Assembly (NCBI GenBank): GCA_015522345.1 | Contig: WAML01000168.1 | Location: 1 to 8,330 of the forward strand | Reading direction: 5' to 3' | DNA: 8,330 nucleotides | Origin: Desulfurococcales archaeon | GTDB taxonomy: Archaea > Thermoproteota > Thermoprotei_A > Sulfolobales > Desulfurococcaceae | Part shown: piece after piece, positions 1 through 5,670 of the stretch | How positions within the stretch are numbered: position 1 is the stretch's first letter | Layout of the letters: each line of letters opens with the position of its first letter | Made by a program: the position numbers and the translations under genes | The notes under the pieces: model-generated | Seen by the model: only the letters and a program-made list of their open reading frames with translations | Told to the model about the DNA's origin: nothing | Databases searched by the model: none

Positions 1-273
1 AGGTAACCCTATACGTATAACACCTACCTTCAATAACCCTTTTCTCTGGACAATAGCGTTAAGTCCGTGAGTTGTACCAAACATTACAGCTACAATATCG
101 TCTTTAGCTACCTTTGATTCTTCAACAACCATTTTGAGAGAATTCAGTATACCTGTGGTAACATCGGGTGTTGTTGGATGTTTTACAGCATAGACTAGTC
201 TACCTTTCTCGTCAACTATGACTGCATCAGTATTAGTGCTTCCTACATCTATTCCAACACGTAGACGAGGCAT
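1..273 (-). CDS. hyuA: Hydantoinase/oxoprolinase subunit A, N-terminal part (cut by window edge)
   Basis: The first 91 codons of a gene running off the left edge. It starts at ATG 273-271 and reads MPRLRVGIDVGSTNTDAVIV, the phosphate-binding loop of the ASKHA-like fold at the start of the Hydant_A_N domain. A second family motif, GTTHGLNAIVQR, lies at residues 66-77. HyuA proteins work with HyuB in ATP-dependent cleavage of hydantoin- or 5-oxoproline-type rings; the substrate cannot be read from this fragment. The ATG lies 4 nt after the TGA of the upstream DUF917 gene, and the end of that gene supplies a GGGTGA Shine-Dalgarno, so the two are almost certainly co-transcribed and translationally coupled. 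The reading frame is intact to base 1. The assignment is secure at family level; the specific activity is unknown. Confidence 0.92.
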   Translation of the reverse strand, partial: MPRLRVGIDVGSTNTDAVIVDEKGRLVYAVKHPTTPDVTTGILNSLKMVVEESKVAKDDIVAVMFGTTHGLNAIVQRKGLLKVGVIRIGLP

Positions 274-277
274 TTAT

Positions 278-1378
278 TCACCCTAGTCCAAGTTTTTTCA
301 CACGTTCTTCAATGGGTATGTAGTCTATGTTGTAGCCGAAGTATCTTGGGCCAACAACTTCTAGTGCTTTCGGTGTCCTCCATTTGGGGTCGCAGGGGAT
401 TCCTATTACAACTACACGGTAACCATATCTAAGTCTCTCAGTTGTTATTGGTTCAGCTGTTTCCATGTCTAGGATGGATATTAGGTCTGGAACGCTTGCA
501 ACGACTTCTCCGTCTAGTATTGCTACTAGGTTTTCATTTTGGAATTGAATTTTCATTTTCTTACCTTTGTACTCGTTTAATCCTTCTATTAGTACTTCGC
601 CTTTAGCAAATCCTGCTCTAATCCATCGGCTAACATCAATTATTTTGCCTTCGAATAATCTATAACCGTGTGTAACATCTAGGACTGCGTCAACAGAGTT
701 CTTTCCATGTTTCTTTGATTCTCTTATGGCTCTACCTATTTCAGCAGCCTTAGATATGGTGTTAGCTACAACAGCTTTCTTGTATACTTCACCGTTCATA
801 GGGTATATTGCTATTGAAGCCCATCCGCCAACGCGTATAGTTATAACTCTAGCTATTTTCTCAGCCCAGAAGTTGTCAACTGTATCAAGTATAACTCCAT
901 TACCTTTCTCATCAGCTAATGCCATAGGCGTGGCCTTGACTCCGTATAGGTGGAATGTAACCATTTGGAGTTCAGGGAAAGCTCTCCCCATTCCGTCGCC
1001 GTCAATTAATGTTCTTTCAGATATAGCTCCAACATATAATGGGATAGTAGAGTTTAGTCCTCCAGCCTCTATAGGGGTTAAGAAGTCGGCTTTTCTACCA
1101 AAGTATTCTTCAAGCATGTGTACTACTTTAACTGATTCAAGACCACTTGGAAGTTTCTCAAACATTGTTACAGGTGTACCCATAAATGCTGGGGCAATGA
1201 TAAATGATTCGTTGTCAACGTCTCTTGGGTCCACTAAGACTATTTTCTTGCCTTTCTCTAAGACTTGTAGTGACATAAGCTTACCTAGATAAGGATCTCC
1301 TCCACCACCAGTACCTAGGACTGCAGCACCAACAGCAATGTCTTCGATATCTTGTTTGCTTAGAACCCATTCACCCAA
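278..1378 (-). CDS. DUF917 / S-Me-THD domain protein
   Basis: A 366-residue cytosolic protein of the DUF917 family (Pfam PF06032, later named S-Me-THD after S-methyl thiohydantoin desulfurase). Family signatures are LGTGGGGDPYLG at residues 21-32, the EAGGLNS segment around 104-110 and GDGMGRAFPELQM at 127-139. The C-terminal part, from about residue 175, matches the second family domain, and the length is typical. Genes of this family often sit beside hydantoinase/oxoprolinase genes, as here with hyuA 4 nt downstream, which supports a role in breaking down hydantoin-like heterocycles; the substrate in this organism is not known. The start is TTG at 1378-1376: a GGTGA at 1389-1385 sits 6 nt before it and there is no in-frame ATG nearby. 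The ATGs at 1384 and 1370 are in other frames. No key motif is missing. Confidence 0.9.
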   Translation of the reverse strand: MGEWVLSKQDIEDIAVGAAVLGTGGGGDPYLGKLMSLQVLEKGKKIVLVDPRDVDNESFIIAPAFMGTPVTMFEKLPSGLESVKVVHMLEEYFGRKADFLTPIEAGGLNSTIPLYVGAISERTLIDGDGMGRAFPELQMVTFHLYGVKATPMALADEKGNGVILDTVDNFWAEKIARVITIRVGGWASIAIYPMNGEVYKKAVVANTISKAAEIGRAIRESKKHGKNSVDAVLDVTHGYRLFEGKIIDVSRWIRAGFAKGEVLIEGLNEYKGKKMKIQFQNENLVAILDGEVVASVPDLISILDMETAEPITTERLRYGYRVVVIGIPCDPKWRTPKALEVVGPRYFGYNIDYIPIEERVKKLGLG

Positions 1379-1384
1379 TACATG

Positions 1385-1389
1385 TCACC
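1385..1389 (-). promoter_or_regulatory. Shine-Dalgarno that fixes the TTG start of the DUF917 gene
   Basis: GGTGA on the minus strand, 6 nt upstream of TTG 1378. A nearer ATG (1384-1382) opens a frame that stops after seven codons, so this site supports TTG initiation. Confidence 0.7.
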
Positions 1390-1433
1390 GGAGAGCTAAG
1401 TAGGGTATATGTCCATGCCTGCCCACAATGAGG

Positions 1434-1442
1434 ATATTTAAG
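1434..1442 (-). promoter_or_regulatory. Probable TATA box for the DUF917-hyuA operon
   Basis: Minus-strand CTTAAATAT. An archaeal start site about 25 nt downstream would fall near 1410, giving a leader of about 30 nt that contains the GGTGA site. Recognised by eye only. Confidence 0.5.
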
Positions 1443-1491
1443 TGTTACTTAGAATAGGGTATCATCATAACACATGCATACTTATTTATCG

Positions 1492-1549
1492 CTGGGAAAT
1501 AGTTTCCAGTAGCTACTAGAGTTATGGGTACAAGGCTTTGCCTACTAGA
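1492..1549. repeat. Cluster of small inverted and direct repeats in the divergent intergenic region
   Basis: The 209-bp gap 1379-1587 holds no gene. Within it are a stem-loop at 1492-1509 (CTGGGAA paired with TTTCCAG, one G-U pair, ATAG loop), a perfect 10-bp palindrome AGTAGCTACT at 1508-1517, a small hairpin AGGC-TTT-GCCT at 1533-1543, and a direct repeat CTACTAGA at 1513-1520 and 1542-1549. If transcription of the DUF6884 gene starts from the TATA-like CTTATTTAT at 1481-1489, these would lie in a leader of roughly 75 nt. If the nearer TATA at 1562-1571 is used, they are upstream DNA sites. The function is unknown. Confidence 0.45.
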
Positions 1550-1561
1550 CATGGATACTGT

Positions 1562-1571
1562 TAATTTAATA
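1562..1571 (+). promoter_or_regulatory. Candidate TATA box for the DUF6884 gene
   Basis: TAATTTAATA centred about 21 nt before ATG 1588, which would give a nearly leaderless transcript. However, an AGGGGTG Shine-Dalgarno at 1576-1582 (5-nt spacer) suggests a leader is transcribed, so the alternative box at 1481-1489 is also possible. Confidence 0.35.
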
Positions 1572-1587
1572 CAATAGGGGTGTATCA

Positions 1588-2061
1588 ATGCATAATAAGA
1601 GAATCTTGATAATAGTTTCCTGTAGTGCTAGGAAGATATGGGATAAGAATCCAAATATGGGGCCAGTTAAAGCTAGGGATGCATATATAGGTCCCTTGTT
1701 TAGGCTTGCTAAGAGATATGCTGAGTTATCTGGATGTGATTGGCTTATACTTTCGGCTAAGTACGGGTTTATTGAGCCAGATTATGTTATTCCAGGTAAC
1801 TATAATGTAACGTTTAAGGATCCAAGAACAAATCCGATAAGCTTAGATGATTTGAGAAGACAAGTAGTAGAGAAGAAACTCTATGAATATGATAAGGTAA
1901 TTGTGCTTGGTAGTAGGCATTATTCATCAATTGTTAGGAGCGTTTTCAGGGAGTATAATGTAGAGGTAGAAGCACCGTTAGAAGGTTTATCTATAGGTAA
2001 GATGCTGACTAAGTTAAAGAAGATGACGGAAAATATACTACCCGGGAGTGATTATAAGTAG
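1588..2061 (+). CDS. DUF6884-type protein of unknown function
   Basis: A 157-residue soluble protein with no signal peptide or membrane helix. I recognise the DUF6884 pattern: an N-terminal beta-strand leading to SCSARK (11-16), DAYIGPLF (31-38), LILSAKYGFIEPD (53-65), a conserved Tyr (72), VIVLGSRHYSSIV (104-116) and the closing APLEGLSIGKMLTKLKK (129-145). The function of the family is not established. The order Cys-Ser-x-x-Lys, Tyr, Ser-x-x-x-Gly, Tyr resembles the DUF5591 domain of archaeosine synthase and related 7-deazaguanine proteins; that similarity is my inference from pattern only. ATG 1588 is preceded by AGGGGTG with a 5-nt spacer, so the start is well supported. The galT-like gene follows 37 nt downstream on the same strand and may be co-transcribed, though a TATA-like box lies between them. 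Confidence 0.75.
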   Translation: MHNKRILIIVSCSARKIWDKNPNMGPVKARDAYIGPLFRLAKRYAELSGCDWLILSAKYGFIEPDYVIPGNYNVTFKDPRTNPISLDDLRRQVVEKKLYEYDKVIVLGSRHYSSIVRSVFREYNVEVEAPLEGLSIGKMLTKLKKMTENILPGSDYK

Positions 2062-2065
2062 GAAA

Positions 2066-2084
2066 ACTAGTTTAATAGACTAGT
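2066..2084 (+). repeat. ACTAGT inverted repeat and TATA-like box between DUF6884 and galT
   Basis: ACTAGT at 2066-2071 and again at 2079-2084, each self-complementary, separated by TTAATAG. The inner TTTAATA (2071-2077) is about 25 nt before ATG 2099 and could be a TATA box giving a leaderless galT transcript. Alternatively the pair forms a weak 6-bp hairpin in a two-gene mRNA. Confidence 0.35.
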
Positions 2085-2098
2085 AGGTGTAATGGGGT

Positions 2099-3106
2099 AT
2101 GAGTAGGCTTGAGATAAGGAGGTCTCTCTTTGATTCCTCGAGAATATCTATTATAGCTATTGGTAGACGTAGAAGACCAAAACATTACTCATATCAAGGA
2201 CTACACGTAGGGGCTTTGACTAAGACATGCCCGTTTTGTCCTGGACACGAGTATATGACTCCTCCAGCAACTCTGGTATTAACGAGTAGTTTGGAGTACC
2301 TAGTTGAAGGAGAAGGTGAAAGAGTAAGGGATTGGCTTGTAAGAATTTTCCCTAATAAGTATCCAGCGCTACTCTTGAATACTGAGGGTTCTCGTGGAAC
2401 TATAAGCTTGTATGGATACCATGAGGTTATAGTGGAATCACCAATACATAGTGAGGAAGTATACTTAGAGAACCCTAAGTACATGTACTACGTGTTTCTT
2501 GCATTACGTAGGAGGATAAAGGAGATACTAGGTGACGATAGAATAGAGAATGTGGTAGTGATAAAGAATCGTGGACCTAGAGCTGGTGCAAGTATAGTTC
2601 ATCCACACCTACAATTATTTGCAAACACTTTTACTCCACCAGTAATTCTTAGCGAATTACAGGGTTTCAAGAACTTTAAGGAAAAACATGGTATATGTCC
2701 ACTATGTTATATGGTTAATAGAATTGATGAACCTAGACTAGTATTAGAGTCAAAGCACTTCATAGTGTATACAAGGTATGCTCCTAAACAAGCCTATGAA
2801 CTACTAATAGTACCTAGAAAACACTCACCCTGCATTACCAACGCTAGCGATGATGAGTTATTCGATCTTGCTCAAGTATTATCAAAGGTTCTTAGAGCAC
2901 TGCTAAGACTTTTAGGTGGAGTAGACTATAACTACTGGATACACTGTGCACCAAAGAGTAGCGAGATGGAATACCACTGGCATATAGAAGTACAGCCAGT
3001 AGTAGAAACATGGGGTGGGTATGAGAAAAGTAGTGGAGTACATATAGTAACGGTTAGCCCAGAGGAATCAGCGGTAGAGTTAAGGAACATACTTAAATCT
3101 CTTTAA
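2099..3106 (+). CDS. galT: Galactose-1-phosphate uridylyltransferase-like protein (HIT superfamily)
   Basis: A 335-residue cytosolic nucleotidyltransferase of the GalT family, which moves UMP between UDP-glucose and a sugar 1-phosphate in the Leloir pathway through a nucleotidyl-histidine intermediate. Visible family features are the zinc-site CPFC (44-47), FPNKYPA (84-90), GYHEVIVESPIH (106-117), and NRGPRAGASIVHPHLQ (157-172), in which His170 is the expected nucleophile. A second CPLC follows at 200-203, then YHWHIEVQP (292-300) and the C-terminal GGYEKSSGVHIVTVSPEESA. The length and two-domain HIT-like organisation are normal. The start is ATG 2099, with AGGTG at 2085-2089 (9-nt spacer). 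Leu171 fills the position between HPH and Gln that is usually small or aromatic, and no galK or galE is nearby. The true substrate could therefore be another sugar phosphate, or ADP- instead of UDP-linked. The family call is firm, the exact activity less so. Confidence 0.88.
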   Translation: MSRLEIRRSLFDSSRISIIAIGRRRRPKHYSYQGLHVGALTKTCPFCPGHEYMTPPATLVLTSSLEYLVEGEGERVRDWLVRIFPNKYPALLLNTEGSRGTISLYGYHEVIVESPIHSEEVYLENPKYMYYVFLALRRRIKEILGDDRIENVVVIKNRGPRAGASIVHPHLQLFANTFTPPVILSELQGFKNFKEKHGICPLCYMVNRIDEPRLVLESKHFIVYTRYAPKQAYELLIVPRKHSPCITNASDDELFDLAQVLSKVLRALLRLLGGVDYNYWIHCAPKSSEMEYHWHIEVQPVVETWGGYEKSSGVHIVTVSPEESAVELRNILKSL

Positions 3107-3154
3107 ACTAGGATTAGCTACCATATACCCGTATCCGATTGTTTTGAGAAGGAA

Positions 3155-3182
3155 GAGTTCTCTTAACTCCTTTTATTACTTG
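3155..3182 (+). terminator. Possible dyad plus T-rich stretch after galT
   Basis: GAGTT (3155-3159) and AACTC (3165-3169) flank CTCTT, followed by CTTTTATTACTTG. Short T-rich tracts often end archaeal transcripts, so this may terminate galT. The same T-rich run (3170-3179) could instead act as an upstream TATA element for the next gene. Weak evidence. Confidence 0.3.
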
Positions 3183-3191
3183 AATAGGAGG

Positions 3192-3199
3192 TTTTATAT
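3192..3199 (+). promoter_or_regulatory. TATA box of the ATPase gene
   Basis: TTTTATAT with a purine-rich GGAGG just upstream at the BRE position. A start site about 26 nt from its centre would fall near 3222, inside the second dyad repeat and shortly before TTG 3235. Confidence 0.6.
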
Positions 3200-3231
3200 G
3201 TTCTGAGTGAGAACTGGTTCTGGGTGAGAAC
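3200..3231 (+). promoter_or_regulatory. Two tandem 15-bp dyad repeats: candidate operator or RNA hairpin pair
   Basis: GTTCTGRGTGAGAAC occurs at 3200-3214 (R = A) and 3217-3231 (R = G), 17 bp centre to centre. Each copy is itself an inverted repeat (GTTCT...AGAAC, 5-nt spacer), and the second extends to GGTTCT...AGAACC (3216-3232). They abut the TATA box and reach to 3 nt before the TTG start; the second loop includes the Shine-Dalgarno GGGTGA (3222-3227). Their position fits a repressor operator that blocks TFB/polymerase, or, if transcription starts upstream, hairpins that control access to the Shine-Dalgarno. The regulator is unknown. Confidence 0.6.
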
Positions 3232-3234
3232 CCA

Positions 3235-4335
3235 TTGGTTACTTTTAGTGATAGGCCTATAACCAGGTTAGAAGACCTTTATGGTGAAGGGCATAGAAGC
3301 GCTGTAGAAAAGTTACGGGAAGCCGTTGATAAAGGCTATTTTATAGCTGTTTTAGGTGCACGTAGAGTTGGGAAGACTAGTGTTGTTAAGACATTCCTTA
3401 ATCACTACGGCTACAAGTTCCTATATTTCGACCTATCACCATACATGGGTCTTAGAGCAGTAAGTTTCCAGTACCTTATACCAGCAGAAATAGGTTTTAA
3501 CGAGAAAGTTTTATCGAGTGAAGCCCAGCTAAGTCTCGCACTAATAAGCCTTAGAATTAAGAAGGTAAAGCTAACTGGCGAAGTATTTCAAGCAAACATG
3601 CTATCCCTACTCCGAGAACTAAATAACAAATACAATAGATTCGTTATAGTATTTGACGAAGCCCAGGTCCTAGCATTCGTTAAGGGAATTAATTATCGTG
3701 GACTACTACAATTCATACACAATAATTACAGGAATATAGTAGTAATTCTAACTGGCTCTATGCCAGGACTACTAGAAAAAATTATATCACCAATAAGTGC
3801 TGAAGAACCAGGCTTCGCAAGATACATTGAGGAAATACATGTACCTAGATGGAGTAGGGAAGAGACAGTAAACTTCCTTAAAGAAGGCTTCAAAAACAAG
3901 AATGTATCATTTAGAGAAGAAGAACTATACGAGGTTTACGAAGAACTATCAGGAATACCAGGATTCATATCATATTATGGGCTTCTAAGACTAAGAGGAC
4001 TAAAACATGAGGAAGCATTAGCTAAAACAGAAAACTATGCTATATCACAATGGGAGAACGATCTAAAAACATTCCTCAAAGTATACAATTCACCACTATA
4101 CATAGACGTACTAAGCATACTCGCAAAAACATTAACTGGAGCTACTTGGTCAGAAATAGAAGATGAACTTGAAAGAAAACTTGGCAGACCAATAAGCAAG
4201 TCAACACTACATAGAATACTAGTAAACTTATTAAAAGCAGGCATAATACAGAAGCAAAGAGGCAAATACATCATAATAGATCGTTCACTAAAGAAGGCAG
4301 TAAACAAGCTAGGTATATCAACAAAGCATCTATAA
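3235..4335 (+). CDS. Archaeal ATPase (ATPase_2 / STAND-like AAA) with C-terminal winged helix
   Basis: A 366-residue protein of the archaeal ATPase_2 group (PF01637). The P-loop is GARRVGKTS (41-49), Walker B is FVIVFDEAQ (136-144), the sensor-1 strand is VVILTGS (169-175), and the GIPGFISYYGL segment (240-250) is typical of the lid region. Residues about 286-350 look like a winged helix-turn-helix (PISKSTLHRILVNLLKAGII, then a beta-wing). No membrane segment is seen. Members are widespread in archaea and mostly uncharacterised; suggested roles include DNA-linked switching and host-parasite conflict, none shown here. The start is TTG 3235, with GGGTGA at 3222-3227 (7-nt spacer); an in-frame TGA at 3208 excludes a much longer form. 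It is a single gene with its own promoter, between galT and a convergent glycosyltransferase. The winged helix and the tandem dyads in its promoter make autoregulation possible, but that is inference. Confidence 0.88.
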   Translation: MVTFSDRPITRLEDLYGEGHRSAVEKLREAVDKGYFIAVLGARRVGKTSVVKTFLNHYGYKFLYFDLSPYMGLRAVSFQYLIPAEIGFNEKVLSSEAQLSLALISLRIKKVKLTGEVFQANMLSLLRELNNKYNRFVIVFDEAQVLAFVKGINYRGLLQFIHNNYRNIVVILTGSMPGLLEKIISPISAEEPGFARYIEEIHVPRWSREETVNFLKEGFKNKNVSFREEELYEVYEELSGIPGFISYYGLLRLRGLKHEEALAKTENYAISQWENDLKTFLKVYNSPLYIDVLSILAKTLTGATWSEIEDELERKLGRPISKSTLHRILVNLLKAGIIQKQRGKYIIIDRSLKKAVNKLGISTKHL

Positions 4336-4392
4336 TAACTGTAATAGGGTGACTTAAACACTAAGCATGATTAACGTGTAGTAATGTGGGTA

Positions 4393-5532
4393 TTAGACTC
4401 CAAGATAACCTACTATATCACTAGCAAACCTTTCCGGCGTAAAGTACAGTGACTTACGATACACTCTTCTACGCATCTCCAAGTACTCTTTACGAGGCAT
4501 TTCAAGTACTCTCACAATATAGTTCACTAGTTCAGAATCATCACCATAAACATAGCCATTCCATCCGTGAGTTAATAGCTCAGCTAACCCTGACTTTAAC
4601 GGTAATATTGGTATAGCTCCTTGAGTCATAGCTTCAACTGGAGCCATTCCAAAGTGTTCACCTATCCTTAAATGAACATATACTCTTGCTCTACGATAAT
4701 ATGAGAGTAGTTGTCGTGGCGTTAAGGGCTTATCAACTAATTCTACATCCTCAGTACTTAAAGCCATATTCTTAAGCCTTTCATAGTAGTCAAGGTATCT
4801 TTCATCTGGTACACCTACAATAATTAACTTTGAATCCCTTACACGTGGCTTAATATGGCTACGAAACAATTTTAACAACACATCTAGTCTCTTATGAGGT
4901 ACAAATCTGCCAACACTAATAATAGTTGGACCAGGATCCTCGCCTAAATCTATTTCTTCTTCATAGTACTCCCACGGAATAGCTGGGTACACTACATTAC
5001 TTTCAAGTCTAAAATGCTCATATAATACCCTAGCTGTATAGTTAGAATTAGTCAACTTTAGATCTACGTACTTAAACATATCCTCATAGAATCCTGGGAA
5101 ACGGTACATGTCTATAAACATATCTATGTTCTCCCTAGTCACCTCCTCTTCAAACGGGAAGTGAATGTATATCGCTGTCTTCTTCTTAGGTGCTATAATC
5201 TTTGATAACACTAGGTACACTGGCTCCTGTATCATTGCGAAGACTATACGTGGATCATACTTCTTAACAACCTCTGAAAAGCTAACATACAGTTCAGTTA
5301 TTCTATTAAGCCTCTTATCACCTAAATCTAACCCCACTTGCCTAAACTTTTCATAGCTAACACGGCCACTGAGTCTAAGGAATTCTTGTGAGAAATTTCT
5401 AGAAAGCACTACTATGCTATAGTCTCTCTTCACAAGCTCCTCTACAAGTATTAATGTGAGCTTCTCACTACCACCAGTAACATCTAAGTGAGGATGTATT
5501 ATCATTAAATCAGTTTCATCCAAGTCTACCAT
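4393..5532 (-). CDS. GT4-family glycosyltransferase (GT-B fold)
   Basis: A 379-residue cytosolic or peripheral retaining glycosyltransferase. The N-terminal acceptor domain has HPHLDVTGGSEKL (13-25), the glycine-rich loop of GT4 enzymes, and IYIHFPFEEE (121-130) and TNSNYTARV (161-169), which recall Alg11/Alg2-like mannosyltransferases. The C-terminal donor domain opens with ISVGRFVPHKRLD (205-217) and has the E-x7-E motif EHFGMAPVE (E292 to E300), which contacts the nucleotide-sugar ribose and phosphates. It probably extends a lipid-linked glycan or glycolipid; donor and acceptor are unknown. There is no transmembrane helix. The start is ATG 5532, preceded only by a weak AGGGA; Met10 is a possible alternative. 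It is a single gene, convergent with the ATPase (57-bp gap) and divergent from alaX (138-bp gap). Confidence 0.88.
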   Translation of the reverse strand: MVDLDETDLMIIHPHLDVTGGSEKLTLILVEELVKRDYSIVVLSRNFSQEFLRLSGRVSYEKFRQVGLDLGDKRLNRITELYVSFSEVVKKYDPRIVFAMIQEPVYLVLSKIIAPKKKTAIYIHFPFEEEVTRENIDMFIDMYRFPGFYEDMFKYVDLKLTNSNYTARVLYEHFRLESNVVYPAIPWEYYEEEIDLGEDPGPTIISVGRFVPHKRLDVLLKLFRSHIKPRVRDSKLIIVGVPDERYLDYYERLKNMALSTEDVELVDKPLTPRQLLSYYRRARVYVHLRIGEHFGMAPVEAMTQGAIPILPLKSGLAELLTHGWNGYVYGDDSELVNYIVRVLEMPRKEYLEMRRRVYRKSLYFTPERFASDIVGYLGV

Positions 5533-5578
5533 TCCCTAAAAACTATTTGTGGCATAGACAATAGAGTGTGCTCAGACA

Positions 5579-5590
5579 CATTTTATTACT
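5579..5590 (-). promoter_or_regulatory. Candidate TATA box for the glycosyltransferase gene
   Basis: Minus-strand AGTAATAAAATG, about 50 nt before ATG 5532, predicts a start site near 5558 and a leader of about 26 nt. Recognised by eye. Confidence 0.35.
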
Positions 5591-5607
5591 CAGAGGTAGT
5601 ATATTAG

Positions 5608-5637
5608 AGTGTATGACCTTACACTTAGGAATCTAAG
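5608..5637 (+). repeat. Two overlapping inverted repeats upstream of alaX
   Basis: AGTGTA (5608-5613) pairs with TACACT (5620-5625), and CTTAG (5624-5628) pairs with CTAAG (5633-5637) around GAAT. The two dyads share bases 5624-5625, so they could not both form hairpins fully in RNA. They sit directly upstream of the likely alaX TATA box, where an activator or repressor could bind. An AGAGTGTR sequence occurs at 5606-5613 and also at about 5564-5571. Confidence 0.4.
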
Positions 5638-5646
5638 AAATATTAT
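5638..5646 (+). promoter_or_regulatory. Candidate TATA box for alaX
   Basis: AAATATTAT centred about 29 nt before GTG 5671. The predicted start site falls at or within a few bases of the GTG, which has no Shine-Dalgarno, so a leaderless mRNA is likely. Confidence 0.45.
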
Positions 5647-5670
5647 CCAGAAAGCTAAACCATAGTAACC

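Noticed and set aside
726..1292. 188-codon open frame on the plus strand
   Set aside because: It lies wholly antisense to the DUF917 gene, has low-complexity Ser/Thr/Pro/Ile composition, no Shine-Dalgarno and no recognisable domain.
1462..1468. Minus-strand ATGATGA resembling a C box of a C/D guide RNA
   Set aside because: No CTGA D box follows on that strand within a plausible distance, so a C/D RNA is not supported.
1524..1577. 17-codon upstream ORF before the DUF6884 gene, its stop overlapping the Shine-Dalgarno
   Set aside because: It has no Shine-Dalgarno of its own and is short enough to be chance; it matters only if the longer leader is transcribed.
2194..2484. 96-codon antisense frame inside galT
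   Set aside because: It overlaps the conserved CPFC-to-H108 part of galT and has no family resemblance or translation signals.
3107..3234. Considered as a replication origin because of repeats and the adjacent ATPase
   Set aside because: The ATPase is of the ATPase_2 type, not Orc1/Cdc6, and no ORB-like G-rich origin boxes or extended AT duplex-unwinding region are visible.
4035..4361. 108-codon antisense frame at the end of the ATPase gene
   Set aside because: It is a mirror of the winged-helix coding region with a Ser/Phe-rich product and no domain.
4336..4392. 57-bp convergent gap checked for terminators or small RNAs
   Set aside because: No convincing stem or long T tract is visible on either strand.
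5165..5356. 63-codon antisense frame inside the glycosyltransferase gene
   Set aside because: It is fully within a conserved gene and has no supporting signal.
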